This document shows, piece by piece, positions 49,870 through 50,024 of a stretch of 50,024 nt of DNA; the stretch's first letter is position 1, and each line of letters opens with the position of its first letter. The notes beneath the pieces were generated by a model, which had not been told where the DNA came from, ran no database searches, and saw nothing but the letters and a program-made list of their open reading frames with translations. The translations under genes were made by a program, and so were the position numbers. Location of the stretch: the NCBI GenBank assembly GCA_002478115.1, contig DLMH01000092.1:605-50628 (forward strand), given 5' to 3'. The DNA is from Candidatus Acidiferrum typicum (lineage in GTDB: Bacteria; Acidobacteriota; Terriglobia; Acidiferrales; UBA7541).

Positions 49870-50024
49870 TTGGATACGGTGCGACAAAACCAGCCGCAAA
49901 ACTGTTCCATTTAGAACACTATGCGCACCAACCATTGGAAACTGTCGGTCCTACTGGACAACTGTTCGCAACAGGCCTTACCACCGGCTAATGGGCACAA
50001 CGCCTGGTAAACGCTAGTGCTTAA

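Overview
The window looks like chromosomal DNA from an Acidobacteriota bacterium of the Terriglobia type. This is inference from content: a DUF3443/DUF2844 pair, several PilZ-domain proteins, a REP-associated tyrosine transposase among many short palindromes, Tat-exported glycoside hydrolases, and strong Shine-Dalgarno sites. No rRNA is present, so no finer placement is possible. The left edge cuts a gene, the right edge falls in non-coding DNA, and no CRISPR array was seen.

Layout. 1-1820 is an oxidative-stress locus: the start of katG, a PerR/Fur repressor with a box beside its start codon, and a divergent OxyR-type regulator keeping Cys199 and Cys208. 1980-4145 is an integration scar around tRNA-Ser(UGA): two integrase fragments, the tail of an ArsC/LMW-phosphatase gene and a truncated pyruvate-kinase-like gene. 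A full MgtA-type ATPase (4223-6916) and the remnant tail of another P-type ATPase follow.

7356-20928 is the metabolic core, a large sugar locus read on the plus strand. It encodes a Tat-exported GH51 arabinofuranosidase, a GH27 alpha-galactosidase, a LacI regulator, an SDR dehydrogenase, an L-fuconolactonase-like hydrolase, a FucP permease, a GH29 alpha-L-fucosidase, a GDP-mannose 3,5-epimerase-like enzyme, a fucose-1-phosphate guanylyltransferase-like protein, a FucU/RbsD mutarotase and a GHMP kinase. Three copies of a 16-bp motif (two identical) lie before GH51, the SDR and the epimerase and are probable LacI operators. The genes describe release, import and mutarotation of L-fucose or L-galactose, then a choice between oxidation and activation to a GDP-sugar that can be epimerised.

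21234-34701 is mostly ordinary chromosome: multicopper oxidase, M20 peptidase, DUF169, HU, cytochrome c, TPR protein, POT-like transporter, three PilZ proteins, citrate synthase, pirin, a small membrane protein and SerC. 32.7-36.6 kb is rich in palindromic repeats and contains the REP-associated transposase flanked by a 47-bp direct repeat. 36909-40011 is a defence-like or toxin-antitoxin island: sce7726-like nuclease, beta-family protein, HTH-ImmA/IrrE antitoxin and HigB-like toxin.

Two diverged copies of a roughly 340-bp promoter-bearing non-coding element bracket the secreted DUF3443/DUF2844 pair. Next come two small hypothetical genes and RNase R (43981-46485), a candidate structured RNA ending in a terminator, a decayed duplicate of a Crp/Fnr gene junction, a small zinc-ribbon gene, two intact tandem Crp/Fnr regulators and a short zinc-binding protein at the right edge.
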